Assembly: GCA_930367215.1 (NCBI GenBank)
Contig: OV884056.1
Span: 90,407,285 to 90,471,284 of the forward strand
DNA: 64,000 nucleotides
DNA from: Pollenia angustigena
Taxonomy: Eukaryota; Arthropoda; Insecta; Diptera; Polleniidae
Direction: 5' to 3'
Shown here in pieces: positions 45,271-56,568 of this stretch. Every line of letters starts with the position of its first letter. Position 1 is the first letter of the stretch. Below the pieces are notes generated by a model. That model did no database searches, had not been told where the DNA came from, and saw nothing but the letters and a program-made list of their open reading frames with translations. Both the position numbers and the translations under genes were made by a program.

Positions 45271-45727
45271 GAAAAAATCAATGATAAAATACCCTCTTCT
45301 TTGATTGTATCAAAAATTTTGTAGTTATAATTTTTCTCAAATTTAAGTAAATGCAACATTATTAACCCTTTCACTACCATGGCACAGATTTGGCCCTTTC
45401 TTACAAAAGAAACAGATGTTATTGTTAATAAGCAACCAAACAATTGAATCGTTTATTTCAAAAATCCTTCAACTAACAATAATTCAAAACTGAGTTATTG
45501 GGGGGTCACTGTTAAGTGAAGGTAAATACATCGTTTAATGCAAAAAAAAAAACAAAATACTGTCCCCATGTGATGGGAAAGCAAAGCCGAGAAATCCTTG
45601 TATCTTTTTTGTAGAAGCAATTTTAAGATTTCTAGGAAGTTTTTTGGATTTACTCAAAATTAAAAATTGTTTGCTTGACTGGTTTTGAAATAAACGATTT
45701 AATTATTTGTTGGAAACATATAAAATA
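45271..45727. other. Nothing recognised
   Basis: A+T-rich spacer between two elements. A 70-codon frame on the minus strand has no recognised domain. Confidence 0.4.
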
Positions 45728-46530
45728 CACACAGAAAAAAATACTAATTTTAAAATAACATGGCGAAATGTTGATTGAGAATCATGGTAAATTACTGCAA
45801 AAGTATGCCCTTTATTTAAATTTATCATTATTTCATAGTATATATTTTAAATGAAAAATATTAAAATAACCTTAAAGCATGCTTATTTAATATTATTCAC
45901 TGTTAAAATAACATTGTTCAATATTGAATCCATAAAAACCTGTTTTATATTAAAATCAAAATTTTGTCTTGTTAAATTAACATGCATACATACTTAAGTA
46001 TGAACATTTTTTTATTTTCATGTCTAAAATATGTTATAAAAAGAAGACAATTCCCGAATTCTTTTAATTAACAGAAGCATTAGTTTTCAAAGAAGAATGA
46101 TGACGAAAATCATATCGGGCTATTCTGCTAATGCTTCTGTTAACAAAGGAGATTCCAAATAAGTGAAACATGTGCTACAGGGGTAAGTGTTTTGAATTAT
46201 TCTTAAATAAATGCATATGTTGTATTCACACTGTTTATACCACACTCCAACCAATTTGATTCTACATGAAATTCACGTTGTTTCAACTTGAAATAACTTT
46301 TATTCAACGTGATTCGGATTGTTATTTCAATATAAATGTCATTTTGCTCTAACTTTACTGCAATGTTAAATTAACATGAATTATAGTTATTTTAAAAGGA
46401 AAAAATGTTGTTCGCAAGTTATTGTAAAATCATGTTAAATTAACATGAAACAACAAGAAGCAAAATCACTACTGAAAAATGTAAAATCAACCTTGTTTTG
46501 AACGAATTTACATTGATTTTTTTCTGTGTG
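45728..46530. mobile_element. A+T-rich TIR element, TA duplication
   Basis: Termini CACACAGAAAAAAAT and ATTTTTTTCTGTGTG with TA on each side (45726-45727, 46531-46532). The interior repeats TTAAAATAACAT and TTAAATTAACATGAA words. Contains a hairpin at 46068-46143. Non-coding. Confidence 0.65.
46068..46143. repeat. Hairpin with 16-bp perfect stem
   Basis: TTAACAGAAGCATTAG pairs exactly with CTAATGCTTCTGTTAA across a 44-nt loop that has some further weak pairing. Could be a tiny inverted-repeat insertion or part of the surrounding element. Confidence 0.65.
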
Positions 46531-47500
46531 TAATATTACCCATAACATGGCCGGAGGCAACCGTAATATAATTGAGATTTCCTTATGAAAGAATGATTAA
46601 GCCATGAAATTATTGCCCGTGCAAATATCCAGCGAGTGTTCGAATGCAACCTTGGGAGTTAGAAATCGTAAGCGAAAACGCTTTTTGTAAAAATAAGATA
46701 AAAAGAATTTTTTGTGAATCTGAAGGAAAAAAATACAGTTTTCGTGTTTTAAGTCTTTGCCGAATCTTTAATACCCTCCACCAAGAGCCCGAACATATTT
46801 TAAGAGTGGGCTTGATATGAAATCTATAACTTATGAATCAGTATTGTTGTTTTTAACAAAAAATAATTTTCAGGGAAGTTGTTCCACATTTCGGTTCATT
46901 ACTATTTTGCTACTGAACCGGTTTTTATGAATTTCAATCCTAAACTGCTATAGGAGACCTAATTAGAATTTGACAGCAATATGGTTCCTTTTTGTTAAGT
47001 CTTTCGAAAGTAAGCATGTTTTCAACAGAAGGACGGGATAGACAGACAGAAATGGGGAAATTGGCTTGAGAATTGAGAATTACACAAAGAACCATTAAAT
47101 ATAAATACTTTACATATTCATAAAAAATATTTTTATTTTATTGGAGGTTTATTGAACACATTTTCATAGGAAATTCGTTATTCTTTAATTATTATTATTT
47201 ATTTATATTTATTTTTATTCGAATATCTAAAAGATCTTTAACTAAACCTTTTCGAGAGTATCACAAGTATTGTAAACAAACACATTTGTTTATTTAACCC
47301 AAATTCTAAAAAAGTTTAAACTTTTAAGAGCACTCGAGACCTTTAAAAAGTTATTGGGGGAAAAAAACTTGAATAACTAGTTAAAAATATTTGTTTTTAA
47401 GTTATAAAAAATGGCTTAATTTAAAAAAAAAACTACACGATTAAAAATCATTCCATAAATAGAAGAATGATTTCTATTTCTTAGAGAAAAATAAAAATAT
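46531..47500. other. Dispersed-repeat DNA, otherwise unassigned
   Basis: 46930-47100 is the uninterrupted relative of 560-945. TAATACCCTCCACCAAGAG near 46770 is a tail-like word of fly dispersed repeats. No coding motif. Confidence 0.4.
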
Positions 47501-47776
47501 ACAGTCACACAGATAATAGTACGTACTTCTACTAAAACTGGAGTTTAAGAATAACGCTGGATTTCTGATCGGTATTTTTGATTGAATTTGCAAGGGATCG
47601 ACACACTGTTAAAAACTACAAAAAGTTCGGGTCACTTTCCGCTTATTATACTTTTACACTTAAACATTAACCTGACAGCACAGAAAATTAGACGTACGTT
47701 GCCAAATATAAAACGGTCCTTTTTAAATTAAGTAGATTTAAAGAAAAAATAATATACGGAAAGTGGTACAAGCTAA

Positions 47777-48520
47777 AGGCTCAGTTAGGCGAACGTTGCT
47801 GTACCGTAGCTGTACTGTATCCATCAGCTGTTCGCTTTTTGTTATATGAAAACCAACACAAAAGCTTACCGAATGTACCGTAGTTGCAACGTACCAATCT
47901 GTATAAAATAGAATTTCATGCCGTTGTTACGTGACATTTGTAAGACAGTGATGGGCGGCTTGTATGTTACATTGAATGCGGGTAATTTTGCTATTTTTTT
48001 GGTACTTTTTTCAGTATATCTATGGAATTGCGACAAAACAACTTACAATACAACATATTTCCAAATATACAAATATACATATGTTTAGATGTTTAAAATA
48101 AACAAATGCATATACACATACAATGGAAATGTGAAACATATAAAAGACTTTAAATGGTATCAAAACCTTGTTTGGTGTATGCACATTTACAATATATGCA
48201 TGCTAAAAATTTATATATGCTAAAATTGAAATTAATTTATTGTAAATCTATAATATAAATATCAAATTATTAAAAATTTTACATACACAAAATACTGTTT
48301 TAATACCATTTAAATCACGTGGTACCTTTTCTGCACAACGGTCACCATTTGAACATTTTAGATTCCCATCACTGTGTGTTTTGTTTTATGTATACTATTG
48401 CTTTTTGCTTATGTATGGGAAAACATATGACACGTTTTTAAACGTTCTCTAAGTGCACCAACGTGCTTACAGTACGGTGCGGTACATAACGGGTACAGCA
48501 ACGTTCGCCTAACTGAGCCT
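47777..48520 (-). mobile_element. 0.74-kb TIR element copy 2, TAA duplication
   Basis: Termini AGGCTCAGTTAGGCGAACGT and its exact inverse, flanked by TAA (47774-47776, 48521-48523). Homologous to 38430-39157 in the opposite orientation through most of the interior. Best-preserved member, which defines the terminal sequence. Confidence 0.85.
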
Positions 48521-48559
48521 TAAATTTGCAAGCAAATTCTTAAAGACTGCAGTAGTTTT

Positions 48560-48896
48560 AGTAAGAAAACAAAAGACATTTAAACCGAAATGCGTGAACA
48601 TATTGGGAATTCCTTGAGTTAAATTTTTTAAATTATTGGACGTGCCTAGTCTACAGTGCAGACTGTAATAAAACATTTGTTTGAGTCTCAATCCCAAGCC
48701 AAAAACTAGACGTCCACCCAAAATTTCCCGACGAGTTGATCGATTTATAAAAAGTATTGTTAGTAAAAATCCTAAAACAACAGCCGTGGAAATTCGAAAC
48801 ATTTTAGAAAATGACCACAATTTTAATGTTCATTCTGAAACAGTCCTGCGAAAAGCGGATTCCATAGCCGCGTACAAGAAAAAAAAATTAATTTAA
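48560..48896 (+). pseudogene. Tc1-like transposase N-terminal fossil
   Basis: A frame near 48645 reads STVQTVIKHL, then shifts, and the open frame from 48681 continues KPKTRRPPKISRRVDRFI, NPKTTAVEIRNIL and NVHSETVLRKA. This is the bipartite HTH DNA-binding region of Tc1 transposases, including the GRPxKIS-type basic linker (here RRPPKIS). It ends with YKKKKLI and a stop, with no DDE catalytic domain. The domain would bind the terminal repeats at 47502 and 49025. Confidence 0.75.
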
Positions 48897-49027
48897 ATAA
48901 TGAAATAAATATTTGCTTTCATTTAAAAATTTTTGGTTTACATATTAACTTTTTTTAAATATCACCAATTTTTGGAAATTTAAAGAATTTTTAAGGGGTA
49001 CGTAATTTTATTTTTTGTGTGACTGTA

Positions 49028-50612
49028 TATGGAATTATATTTTAGATAAAAAACTTACCTTTAATATTAAAAATTGTAAATAATTTAACAAATTGAAATC
49101 TTTAACACTTGTTTTGCTCTAAATAATGATATCAATAAAAACTGAATGAAGCGCTTTATCAGTCAAGTCAACACTTGTATATATTTACGCAGTACAAATA
49201 CAATATTTTGTTTCTGTTTTTGTATTAATTTATTTTTATTTTTTTTATTAACTGAATTTTATAAAATTTATTTCATTTTCTTAAAAATAATAATCTGTGT
49301 TTTAATTTTATTTTTACAAACAAATAAAATGAATTTTTTATAAACAAAGTTAAAGATTGAAGAAAGTAATTTTTTTTTTTTTTTTTTTGTATTTAGTTTC
49401 ACAATAAAAATTGTATTTTTGCTAAACTTTATTTTACAATTCGTTTAAAGAAAATGTTAAATTTTAGTACACGAAAAAAAACGTTAAAATTGTAATGAAC
49501 CTCTAGATTGTCCAGAAGCAACTGCGCGATTGTTTTGTTATGCATCAACTCCCGTTAGAGAGATAAGATTGTCGTAAAACGTTAAAAACAGTCAATATGT
49601 ATTTTTTATTTTATTTGTTCGTTTTTTAAAAACAGCGTAGAAATATTGAAAACCCAGTGATATTACATTACATACGAACTTGTTTTCTCATATTCATGTA
49701 ATATTCTAACAGCTGGAATGCTTAAGGGACTGTTTGATTTAACTCTATGCAATTGTTTTAATGTTAAATTAACATGCCATGTTACTTTGTTACTGTTAAA
49801 ACCTTTTCCAAAGTGTATAAACAAACATAAATAAGCTGAATCTTTTAAAACAAAACTGTTATGCGTAACATGCTCCAACTTTGCTGGGTTTTGCTATTTT
49901 ACAATTGCATTGCATAGCTTTAGGCGCACATTTTATATATATATTAACAATGCTAAAATCAGCCTGTGGTGTAGATTGGGACTTAGCTGCCTATTTCACT
50001 AAATGCGAAAGAAATCTTTCTTTTGCACAACTACATTTTAAACAAAACCAAATTTTTACAACTTTGTTTTTATTTCAAATGTATTTCTGCAAATGAAATA
50101 CCCAAAAATTTACTTTGAAGTAAAAAAAAGTCCCACTTGTGCTTTAACATTTATTTTTAAATTTCTAAATAAATGGATTTATACTTTAAGAGAATATTAG
50201 TAATATCTAATATAAAAACCACAAATACTAAATTTTTCAAATAACATTTGCTTAAGAAAATCTGTTATGGTTCTTGTCATAATCAGATTCAATGAAATCA
50301 TCGGGCTCATCTTCATTCTCACCTTGGCTTTCGACTCCTTCCGGAATTTCTTCCATGCTATCGTGAGGAAGTGCTTTGAACCATTCATGGTAAATTGGCG
50401 GTATAAAGCAAAAACGATCCTAGTTGTTCTTGAATTTAGCGAAGCCCGATACACAGTTTCTGAAAAATCTTTGGATGGTTTTATGAGGTTTAAAGTCCTC
50501 ATTCTGCATTAATGTTTCAGTAAATTTTTACTTAAATTTGCCACAATCAATAAATAATTATCAATATTTGCTTGTGCTCAAGCGAAACAAATATTGTGAT
50601 AACAAGTGCTAA
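49028..50612. other. Unassigned, with a possible coding remnant
   Basis: Poly-T run at 49371-49388. On the minus strand from about 50400 to 50250 a frame reads HEWFKALPHDSMEEIPEGVE, then SQGENEDEPDDFIESDYDKN: an acidic, non-low-complexity stretch that looks more like real protein than the A+T-rich background. It could be the end of a transposase or other gene, but I cannot identify it. The 101-codon minus frame over the same DNA is in a different frame and looks like a shadow. Confidence 0.35.
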
Positions 50613-51481
50613 AGCGGCTCATACACTTGCAATAAAATTGTTAAATTTTACGTATTGTACAATTATATCGCCAAAGTGTATGTGATATTCGAAGGTGGCG
50701 CAATATATTGCCAGCAATCAAAAGCCTTTTGATTTTTATTAAGAAAGTGAAATGTGTTGGCGACATTGTACAATGTTGTTTATGTTATTCCTATAGGTTA
50801 TGTTCACTTTTTTATTGAATGAATAAAACCATTGTGCGACTTATTGCATAATATCCCTACAGATAATATTAGACTACGTGGTCCATTGTGGCTTAAATGG
50901 ACTACTTACAACATGGTCCAATGTACTGTTGTATGGACCAAGTTATAATTAACATGCAGTGCTGCCAACAACTGCATGATGTTTACTTTTCTATAGTTTA
51001 CAGTATTACACATTGGTTGCCCTGATGGTGTCCATTATTAATTGTTTATTTAAAAGTGAAAGTTTGTGAAATTTGTGAAAATACCAAGTAAATATATTTA
51101 ATAATAGCAATAATAGACTACAGTACACACCATAAAAGGCGATTTGTAAAATATGAAAAAGAAAAATGCTTAAACTACCCCTTAAGTCTACTCCATACTG
51201 TAGTAATATGGAGTACTTTTAAAACTAACCCACTTTAGTACTCCATGGATTACTTAAAGGACTACTTCGGTGGGTTATATGGTCCCCTCCTAGTACATCG
51301 CAATGTTAAATGGACCACCTTTTACCCATATATTTGGAGTAGTTTTGGAGTACTCATACTCCGTTATGGACTACTCTTTACATGCATGAATGGACTAGTC
51401 TCGTTATCTTCAGGGATAGGGCAAATTGGAAATAATATAGCGAATATCAAATACAATAATATTGCAAGTGTTTGGGCCGCT
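50613..51481. mobile_element. Harbinger-like MITE split by copy C
   Basis: Termini AGCGGCTCATACACTTGCAA and, inverted, AGCGGCCCAAACACTTGCAA, then TAATATTATTGTA-like words. TAA flanks both ends (50610-50612, 51482-51484). The nested 563-bp element (50854-51416) accounts for most of its length; the MITE itself is about 306 bp. Confidence 0.8.
50854..51416. mobile_element. CCCTGCAAATAAT-TIR element, copy C
   Basis: Termini TCCCTACAGATAATATTAGA and, inverted, TCCCTGAAGATAACGAGACT, with TA on each side (50852-50853, 51417-51418). The interior shares TGGGTTATATGGTCC, ACATCGCAATGTTAAATGGA and ACTACTC words with copies A and B. It is inserted in the 50613-51481 MITE, so it is the younger of the two. 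Frame 51245-51484 is chance. Confidence 0.75.
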
Positions 51482-51484
51482 TAA

Positions 51485-53211
51485 AATTGGTCGTCATATC
51501 TCGTTACCGGATGACAATCCAACATTCACCTCTTGTGCTCTGAACTTTTTCCTACTTATTCCATATGTTAACTCAGTTTTATAAAAAAAAGCACTTGAAC
51601 CCCTTGTGCTTTAAGCCCCTGTTGTTAATTTCTATTTAAACTTAAATCGTATTTAAATACAGTTTGGTTTTTTCAGTGTTTTTTTATAAGATTTTTTAAA
51701 TAAAGATCAAAGTATGGTAGCACTACTAAATACAAAAAAAAAAAAATATCACAAAAAAGTATATTTATTTACAAAGTGGTCTCAATTTGAGAATGGTAAA
51801 TCGATTTCGATTCCAATCGAAATTCCCTTCCAGCGACTTTGTTTATAAACCAAAACCCCCACGTGTACCCCGTAGGATCTTTAACCAGTAGTCAGACCGA
51901 TGCCCTGGCACCGGGGGCTACCAACTCACGTGGTACCAGATAGGATCTCTGGTCAGTCGCAACCTCAAGAGATCTGTAAATTTTAAGCTCTGTAAAACAC
52001 TAAAACACTCACGTGTAAGTAGTGGAGGACGCAGTGGGGCTTTTGCATTTAATTTTTTCTAACTTTTCGTTCCATCTTGTTTTAAACTTTATACAAAATA
52101 CAATACACGAATAATCTTAAACTACCACAAGCCACATCAAGACAGAAAAATAAAATAACCGTTTGTAACATACTCAAAGTATAAAGCCAAATATTATACT
52201 CAACCTTATTTATACCTCTTATTTAAGATATTCCTCCTTTTTAGTAACAATACTTTCAAAGACAAAAGACTTTGACAATTCTATTCAATAAAACATGTGT
52301 AAAAACTTGGCTGACAGACTGCCAACTGTCAAAGGAATTTAAAAATACAATAAATAATGAAAGAATGTATGCACTCGTATAGAAGTTTGTATTTTTGGTC
52401 AAATTACAGAAAAAGAAATCCAAATATAAAACCACAATCTTACAAAAAAATACCAAAAAAAAGCTTATTAAATAATTTTCAATACATTTAAGGATTAAAA
52501 CATAACAAGGAAGTTTTATTAGTATGTATGTCTTTATGTATGTACATATGTATGTATGTGTTGATACAAAACTGTAGCTGCATGTGTAATAACATGTGAT
52601 TTTTCATAAAAATTTTTTTCTTTGTTTATTACTTGAAGATTTATCGTTCATATTTTAACTTTCCTTTAGAAAATTCCTTGTGATTATGAAATTTATTTGT
52701 CATGGTTAAGGTCACGGATTCTTCTGTCATTAATCAAATATGCTTGTTGTCTTTTACAGCGTCTGTTTTTGATTGGCATCGACGCCTGCCGGCTTTTCTT
52801 AAGATTTTCGCTTTTCAAAATTTCCTTAAAAGATTTACTTAACTCAAATGGGTTGTTGTTATTTAGTTATGAAAATATGTTTGTTTTGTCATTTGTCTTT
52901 TAAAAATACTTGCAAATATGTAGTTCCAAATCAAGAAATACGAGCAAGTTATAGGCTTTAGAAATCATTGTTATGATATGTTATTTTTGGGCTGCCAGAA
53001 ATATTACTGAAAGCAAAATCGCCTAAAGCAATGTGTTAAAATCGCCCAACATAAAATAAAAATGGCCACAAATAATAAAAATTTGAATTTTATACAAAAA
53101 AGGGTGAAAAAGGGACGAACAATTTTTAATAATTCTTACAAAGTAGTTTTAAACATACAGACTTATTATTATTGGGGTCAGATGTCCGAAACTTCAGATC
53201 CCGAATTGCTA
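51485..53211. other. Unassigned
   Basis: 51850-52040 is a less A+T-rich patch with CCCACGTG/CTCACGTG words and a GATCTCTGGTCAGT/GATCTTTAACCAGTAGTCAG pair, perhaps part of a decayed element. A TATG-type microsatellite lies at 52520-52560. No coding motif recognised. Confidence 0.4.
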
Positions 53212-53292
53212 ACTTCAGCTTCTCTGCTTAGCGGGCCTTCGGCCGGGCGAAAGGACTTTTTCCTCTATGGTATACGAGCACCGGCTTCGAAA
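53212..53292 (+). repeat. Single unit of the 44.7-kb tandem repeat
   Basis: GCGGGCCTTCGGCCGGGCGA, then AAGGACTTTTTCCTCTATGG, TATACGAGCACCGGCTTCG: same order as the units at 44723-44915. Confidence 0.7.
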
Positions 53293-53707
53293 GGAATCTT
53301 AAGTTAGTGATTCGGAATTTTAATGAATACTCATGCACACTCAAATGAAAAATCAATCCATCCGTACTCAAATCAATCCGAAGCGGTATTAATTGTACGA
53401 TGTGTACGGATTTTCTTAAATCATGTACTTTTTGAATTGCGAAATACTCGAAGCAATAATACAAAAATGAGATTGATTTAAGTTAAACTAAGGTTGAACT
53501 AATCTCAAAATGCGCTTGATTCAAGTATTATAAAGTTGATTTAATCCCGAATTAGTATTTGAAATAAACCAAAACTTAAATTAGAAGAAGAATTTTACTA
53601 TGATTGATTTACTTACCCGTTTTACACCTTGCAAAATTTTAATTTTAAGCCCCCAGCATCATTGCCGATATGGTGTTTGCTTTAAAAACTTAATGTACAT
53701 ATATATA

Positions 53708-54568
53708 CAGTGAGCAAAAAAAAACTTGTACACTTGTTAAATTAAAATAAAAACACAGAGATTTAAGTAAACCATAAGGAAGGGGAAGCACGTAATCTAC
53801 GAATCCAAATATGTATTTGGAAGTGATGGACGTTAATCTGTATGGAGAAAGTAAGGGGAAGGAAGCGCTTAATCCACGAAATATTATTCATACTGTTAAG
53901 CACGGTGGCGGCAATGTTATGGTTTGGGGGTGTATTAGTGCTAATGGAGTAGGTAACCTTGTGTGTATCGAGGGAATAACGAATAAAATAGATTATTTAA
54001 ATATCCTGAAAAATAATTTGCCATAATCCGCCCAAAAAATGGGTTTAGGAAATGATTTTGTTTTCATGCAAGATAATGATCCCAAGCATTCGGCTGTTAT
54101 CGTAAAGGAATGGTTGCTTTATAACACAAAAAAAGTCTTGCCTCATCCTACCCAGAGCCCGGATTTAAATCCGGTTGAGCATTTGTGGGCTCATATGAAA
54201 ACAAAATTAAGAGATTACCACATATCCGGAAAAAAATCCTCTTTCAAAGATATCTGGAGTTCTATTCCCCAAGAAGCTATACAAAATCTAGTCCCTTCGA
54301 TGCCAAGAAGATTTTTTTTTTTGTTAAAAAAGATAAAGGACACCATACAAAATACTGAAAACCTTTTGTTAATGAGTTTTAGCATATTTATGTTTTTGTT
54401 GTTTTAAACGTTAAAATATACAAAATGAAAAAGAAGTTTTATTTAAATTAAAATATAGATCTTAAAACTTAATTAATGTGAAATAAAAGTTATAATATGG
54501 TTTTACTTTAATCTCTGTGTTTTCTTTTATTTTAATTTAACAAGTGAACATGTTTTTTTTGCTCACTG
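53708..54568 (+). mobile_element. Tc1-like element, internally deleted
   Basis: Termini CAGTGAGCAAAAAAAAACTT and, inverted, CAGTGAGCAAAAAAAACATG, with TIR similarity continuing about 65 bp (CACTTGTTAAATTAAAATAA, ACACAGAGATT). TA on both sides (53706-53707, 54569-54570). At 861 bp it is shorter than intact Tc1 elements because the 5' part of the gene is gone. Confidence 0.88.
53811..54407 (+). pseudogene. Tc1-like transposase, C-terminal half
   Basis: One reading frame interrupted by a single TAA (54024-54026). It has ALNPRNIIHTVKHGGGNVMV followed by WGCIS, the second catalytic Asp in FMQDNDPKHSA, and the third catalytic residue in SPDLNPVEHLW (Glu), so the last two members of the DDE triad are present. 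The HTH DNA-binding domain and the first catalytic Asp are missing, because the left terminus is joined almost directly to the middle of the gene. The Lys/Phe-rich C-terminus after MPRR is somewhat degraded. It cannot be functional, but the termini suggest it could have been moved in trans. Confidence 0.88.
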
Positions 54569-54570
54569 TA

Positions 54571-54919
54571 ACTGAAAAAATTTAAACTAAATGAGAAGCA
54601 AGAGTTCTCAATTTTACTTTTTAAACATGAAAATAATGTGTTTTCGTCCTGTCCGTTGTTTTTGTTCTTTTTACCCACAACAAGCAAATCGTTTTTTAAC
54701 TACTTGTGTGGTGTTGTTGTAGTGTCTGCAACAAACTTTGGTAACTTTAATAAGATTTAAACGCTCACTTTGTAATTTTACTAAAATTTGTTAAAAAAAA
54801 ACTGTCCGTTAACGATCTCGGTTTTCTCAATATACCGACAAAAACATTATTTTCAGTTGGCAATACCTCTCAAAATACATGAAAAAGTTGGGAGTCAGCT
54901 GATTGAATTTTTCTGTACG
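54571..54919. other. Nothing recognised
   Basis: A+T-rich spacer with TTTTGTTCTTTTTACCCACAA-like words; no coding motif. Confidence 0.35.
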
Positions 54920-55235
54920 GCAAATACCGTTAACACATTTGTCTCTGTCTTCCTCACACTGTTAACTAGGATTTGTGTGGATGGGCGGGCTGATGCAATT
55001 TCCATATTTTAGCCAGTTAGTTTTAAAAAATACTGAGCTTTTCTCATCAGTCTCACGAAATAGGTCGAAATGATCCGAAGATAAGTCAAATGATATTGAG
55101 CTTTTTATTATAATTCTAATTATAGCAAAGTCTATTAGATTTGCAATTTTTCCTTGATCCGACGGCCAGCATTTTGGATGTGCAGGAAATATGAAATTAC
55201 GATTATTTTTTGCAATCTGCAAGAACTTTCAAAAG
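54920..55235 (-). pseudogene. Jockey-like endonuclease fossil
   Basis: The minus frame 55222-54962 reads FIFPAHPKCWPSDQGKIANL, IDFAIIR, SFDLSSDHFDL and FKTNWLKYGNC. The P.HPTYWPSD..KIPDLIDF block followed by LSSDH is the C-terminal part of the APE-type endonuclease of Jockey-clade elements; the His of SDH is a catalytic residue. The KTNW..Y segment is the usual continuation. A stop after IHTNPS and absence of reverse transcriptase show a truncated remnant. The adjacent A+T-rich element begins at 55240. Confidence 0.7.
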
Positions 55236-55239
55236 CTGC

Positions 55240-56568
55240 ACAGAAAAAATTATTGGCAGTTTTTTTTCAATTAATAGTGATATTTGAATTTTAAAATAAA
55301 TTTGATTACGTTCTTAATTGATTGAATTAAAAAAAAATATATTTTTTCAATTAAAATTTTACTTGATTTTAAGCTTTATTTTAATTATAAGTTTAATTGA
55401 ATCAATCAACTCGGTTGTTTGAATTGAACACTTTGTTGCTTTCTCCTTGTTGCTTTCCTCCCTCATCAACAGTTTGCGAAAAATGTTACAAGTGCAACCA
55501 ACATCTTTATAAATTTATTGTCTTTGCCCTTACATGTACATACAAACATGTTTTTGTCGTCAAAAAGAACAGTAAGCGTCGCGTGCAAAAAAAAAACTAT
55601 CAACAACTAAAAAATGAACTGAAATTTTTTTTAGACGAATTACAATTATGACCACCAACAATGTCAATAATGAGCCTACATACATATGTAATTATGCGTA
55701 AAATAAAAAATCGCCTTGTGGCTGACCACATTGTTGACGATGGTTATGGTCGCAATCGAAATTTGATGTTTATTTTCTTTGTTTGTTAATTCTTGAATTT
55801 TTGGCGTCATTTCATGATGTGCGTTTAAAGTGAATAGGTGAAAAAAGTACAGCCAAATTACACAACAAAAACTGTTTTTTGTTTTCAATCTTGAATACCC
55901 TGAAGAATCAGAGCTATTCAACAATTTTATACAAAGTTGTATGAATGAAATTCCTCTGTCAAAAAATCTTTCAAAATTTGTATAATTAAGCATGAGCTAT
56001 TACAATTAAACAAATAAAACAAGTTATTTTTAAACCATATTTAAATACGTAAAACATATATTTAAAATATTATTATTTTGCTTCATTTAACCATCAACTG
56101 AATTGATTTAACAAACTTATTCAATTAATAATTTGTTTGATTGAATAATTTGCGTAATTGAATTTAGAGTGTATTTCAAATACACTGTTTAATTTATTCA
56201 ATTAAAAATTTAATCGATTTAATGCAAAAATTCAATCACTGTTTTAATCAATACAATTACTAAAATAATTAATTTTCTGTATTGTAATCAATTACGTTAG
56301 TAATTCATTCAATTAAAATGTTGATTTTTTTTTCAATTAATTTGTTAATTCATTCAATTAAAATATTGTTTAATATTAATAGTTTTTTCAATTATTTTTG
56401 TAATTAAAATGTAAAAACTTTTTAATTGGAAAAAAATCCTTGTTTTGCAATTTTTGCAAATTTGAGTAATTGGTATAATCATTTCGGTGATAGGTGCAAA
56501 ATTAAACAATTTGTTGCTTGTTTCAATTATTTTGGTGATCAAAACCGTTTTTTACTTTTTTCTGTGTG
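55240..56568. mobile_element. A+T-rich TIR element
   Basis: Termini CACAGAAAAAATTATTGGCA and, inverted, CACACAGAAAAAAGTAAAAAA. The interior iterates TTCAATTAAAAT/ATTTTAATTGAA words, especially 56090-56420. Frames 55397-55651 and 55676-55993 have no recognised domain. No clean TA duplication, so older or misjudged by a few bases. Confidence 0.5.

Larger units (their letters stand above)
47502..49025 (+). mobile_element. Tc1-like element, deleted and invaded
   Basis: Termini CAGTCACACAGATAATAGTA and, inverted, CAGTCACACAAAAAATAAAA, then CGTAC/GTACG further in. TA on both sides (47500-47501, 49026-49027). A 744-bp element with its own 3-bp duplication (47777-48520) is nested inside; without it the element is about 780 bp, roughly half the length of an intact Tc1 element. 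A transposase N-terminal fossil (48560-48896) remains. Confidence 0.8.

Noticed and set aside
54788..55012. Plus-strand frame over the Jockey fossil
   Set aside because: It is the antisense shadow of the minus-strand endonuclease remnant, which has clear family motifs.
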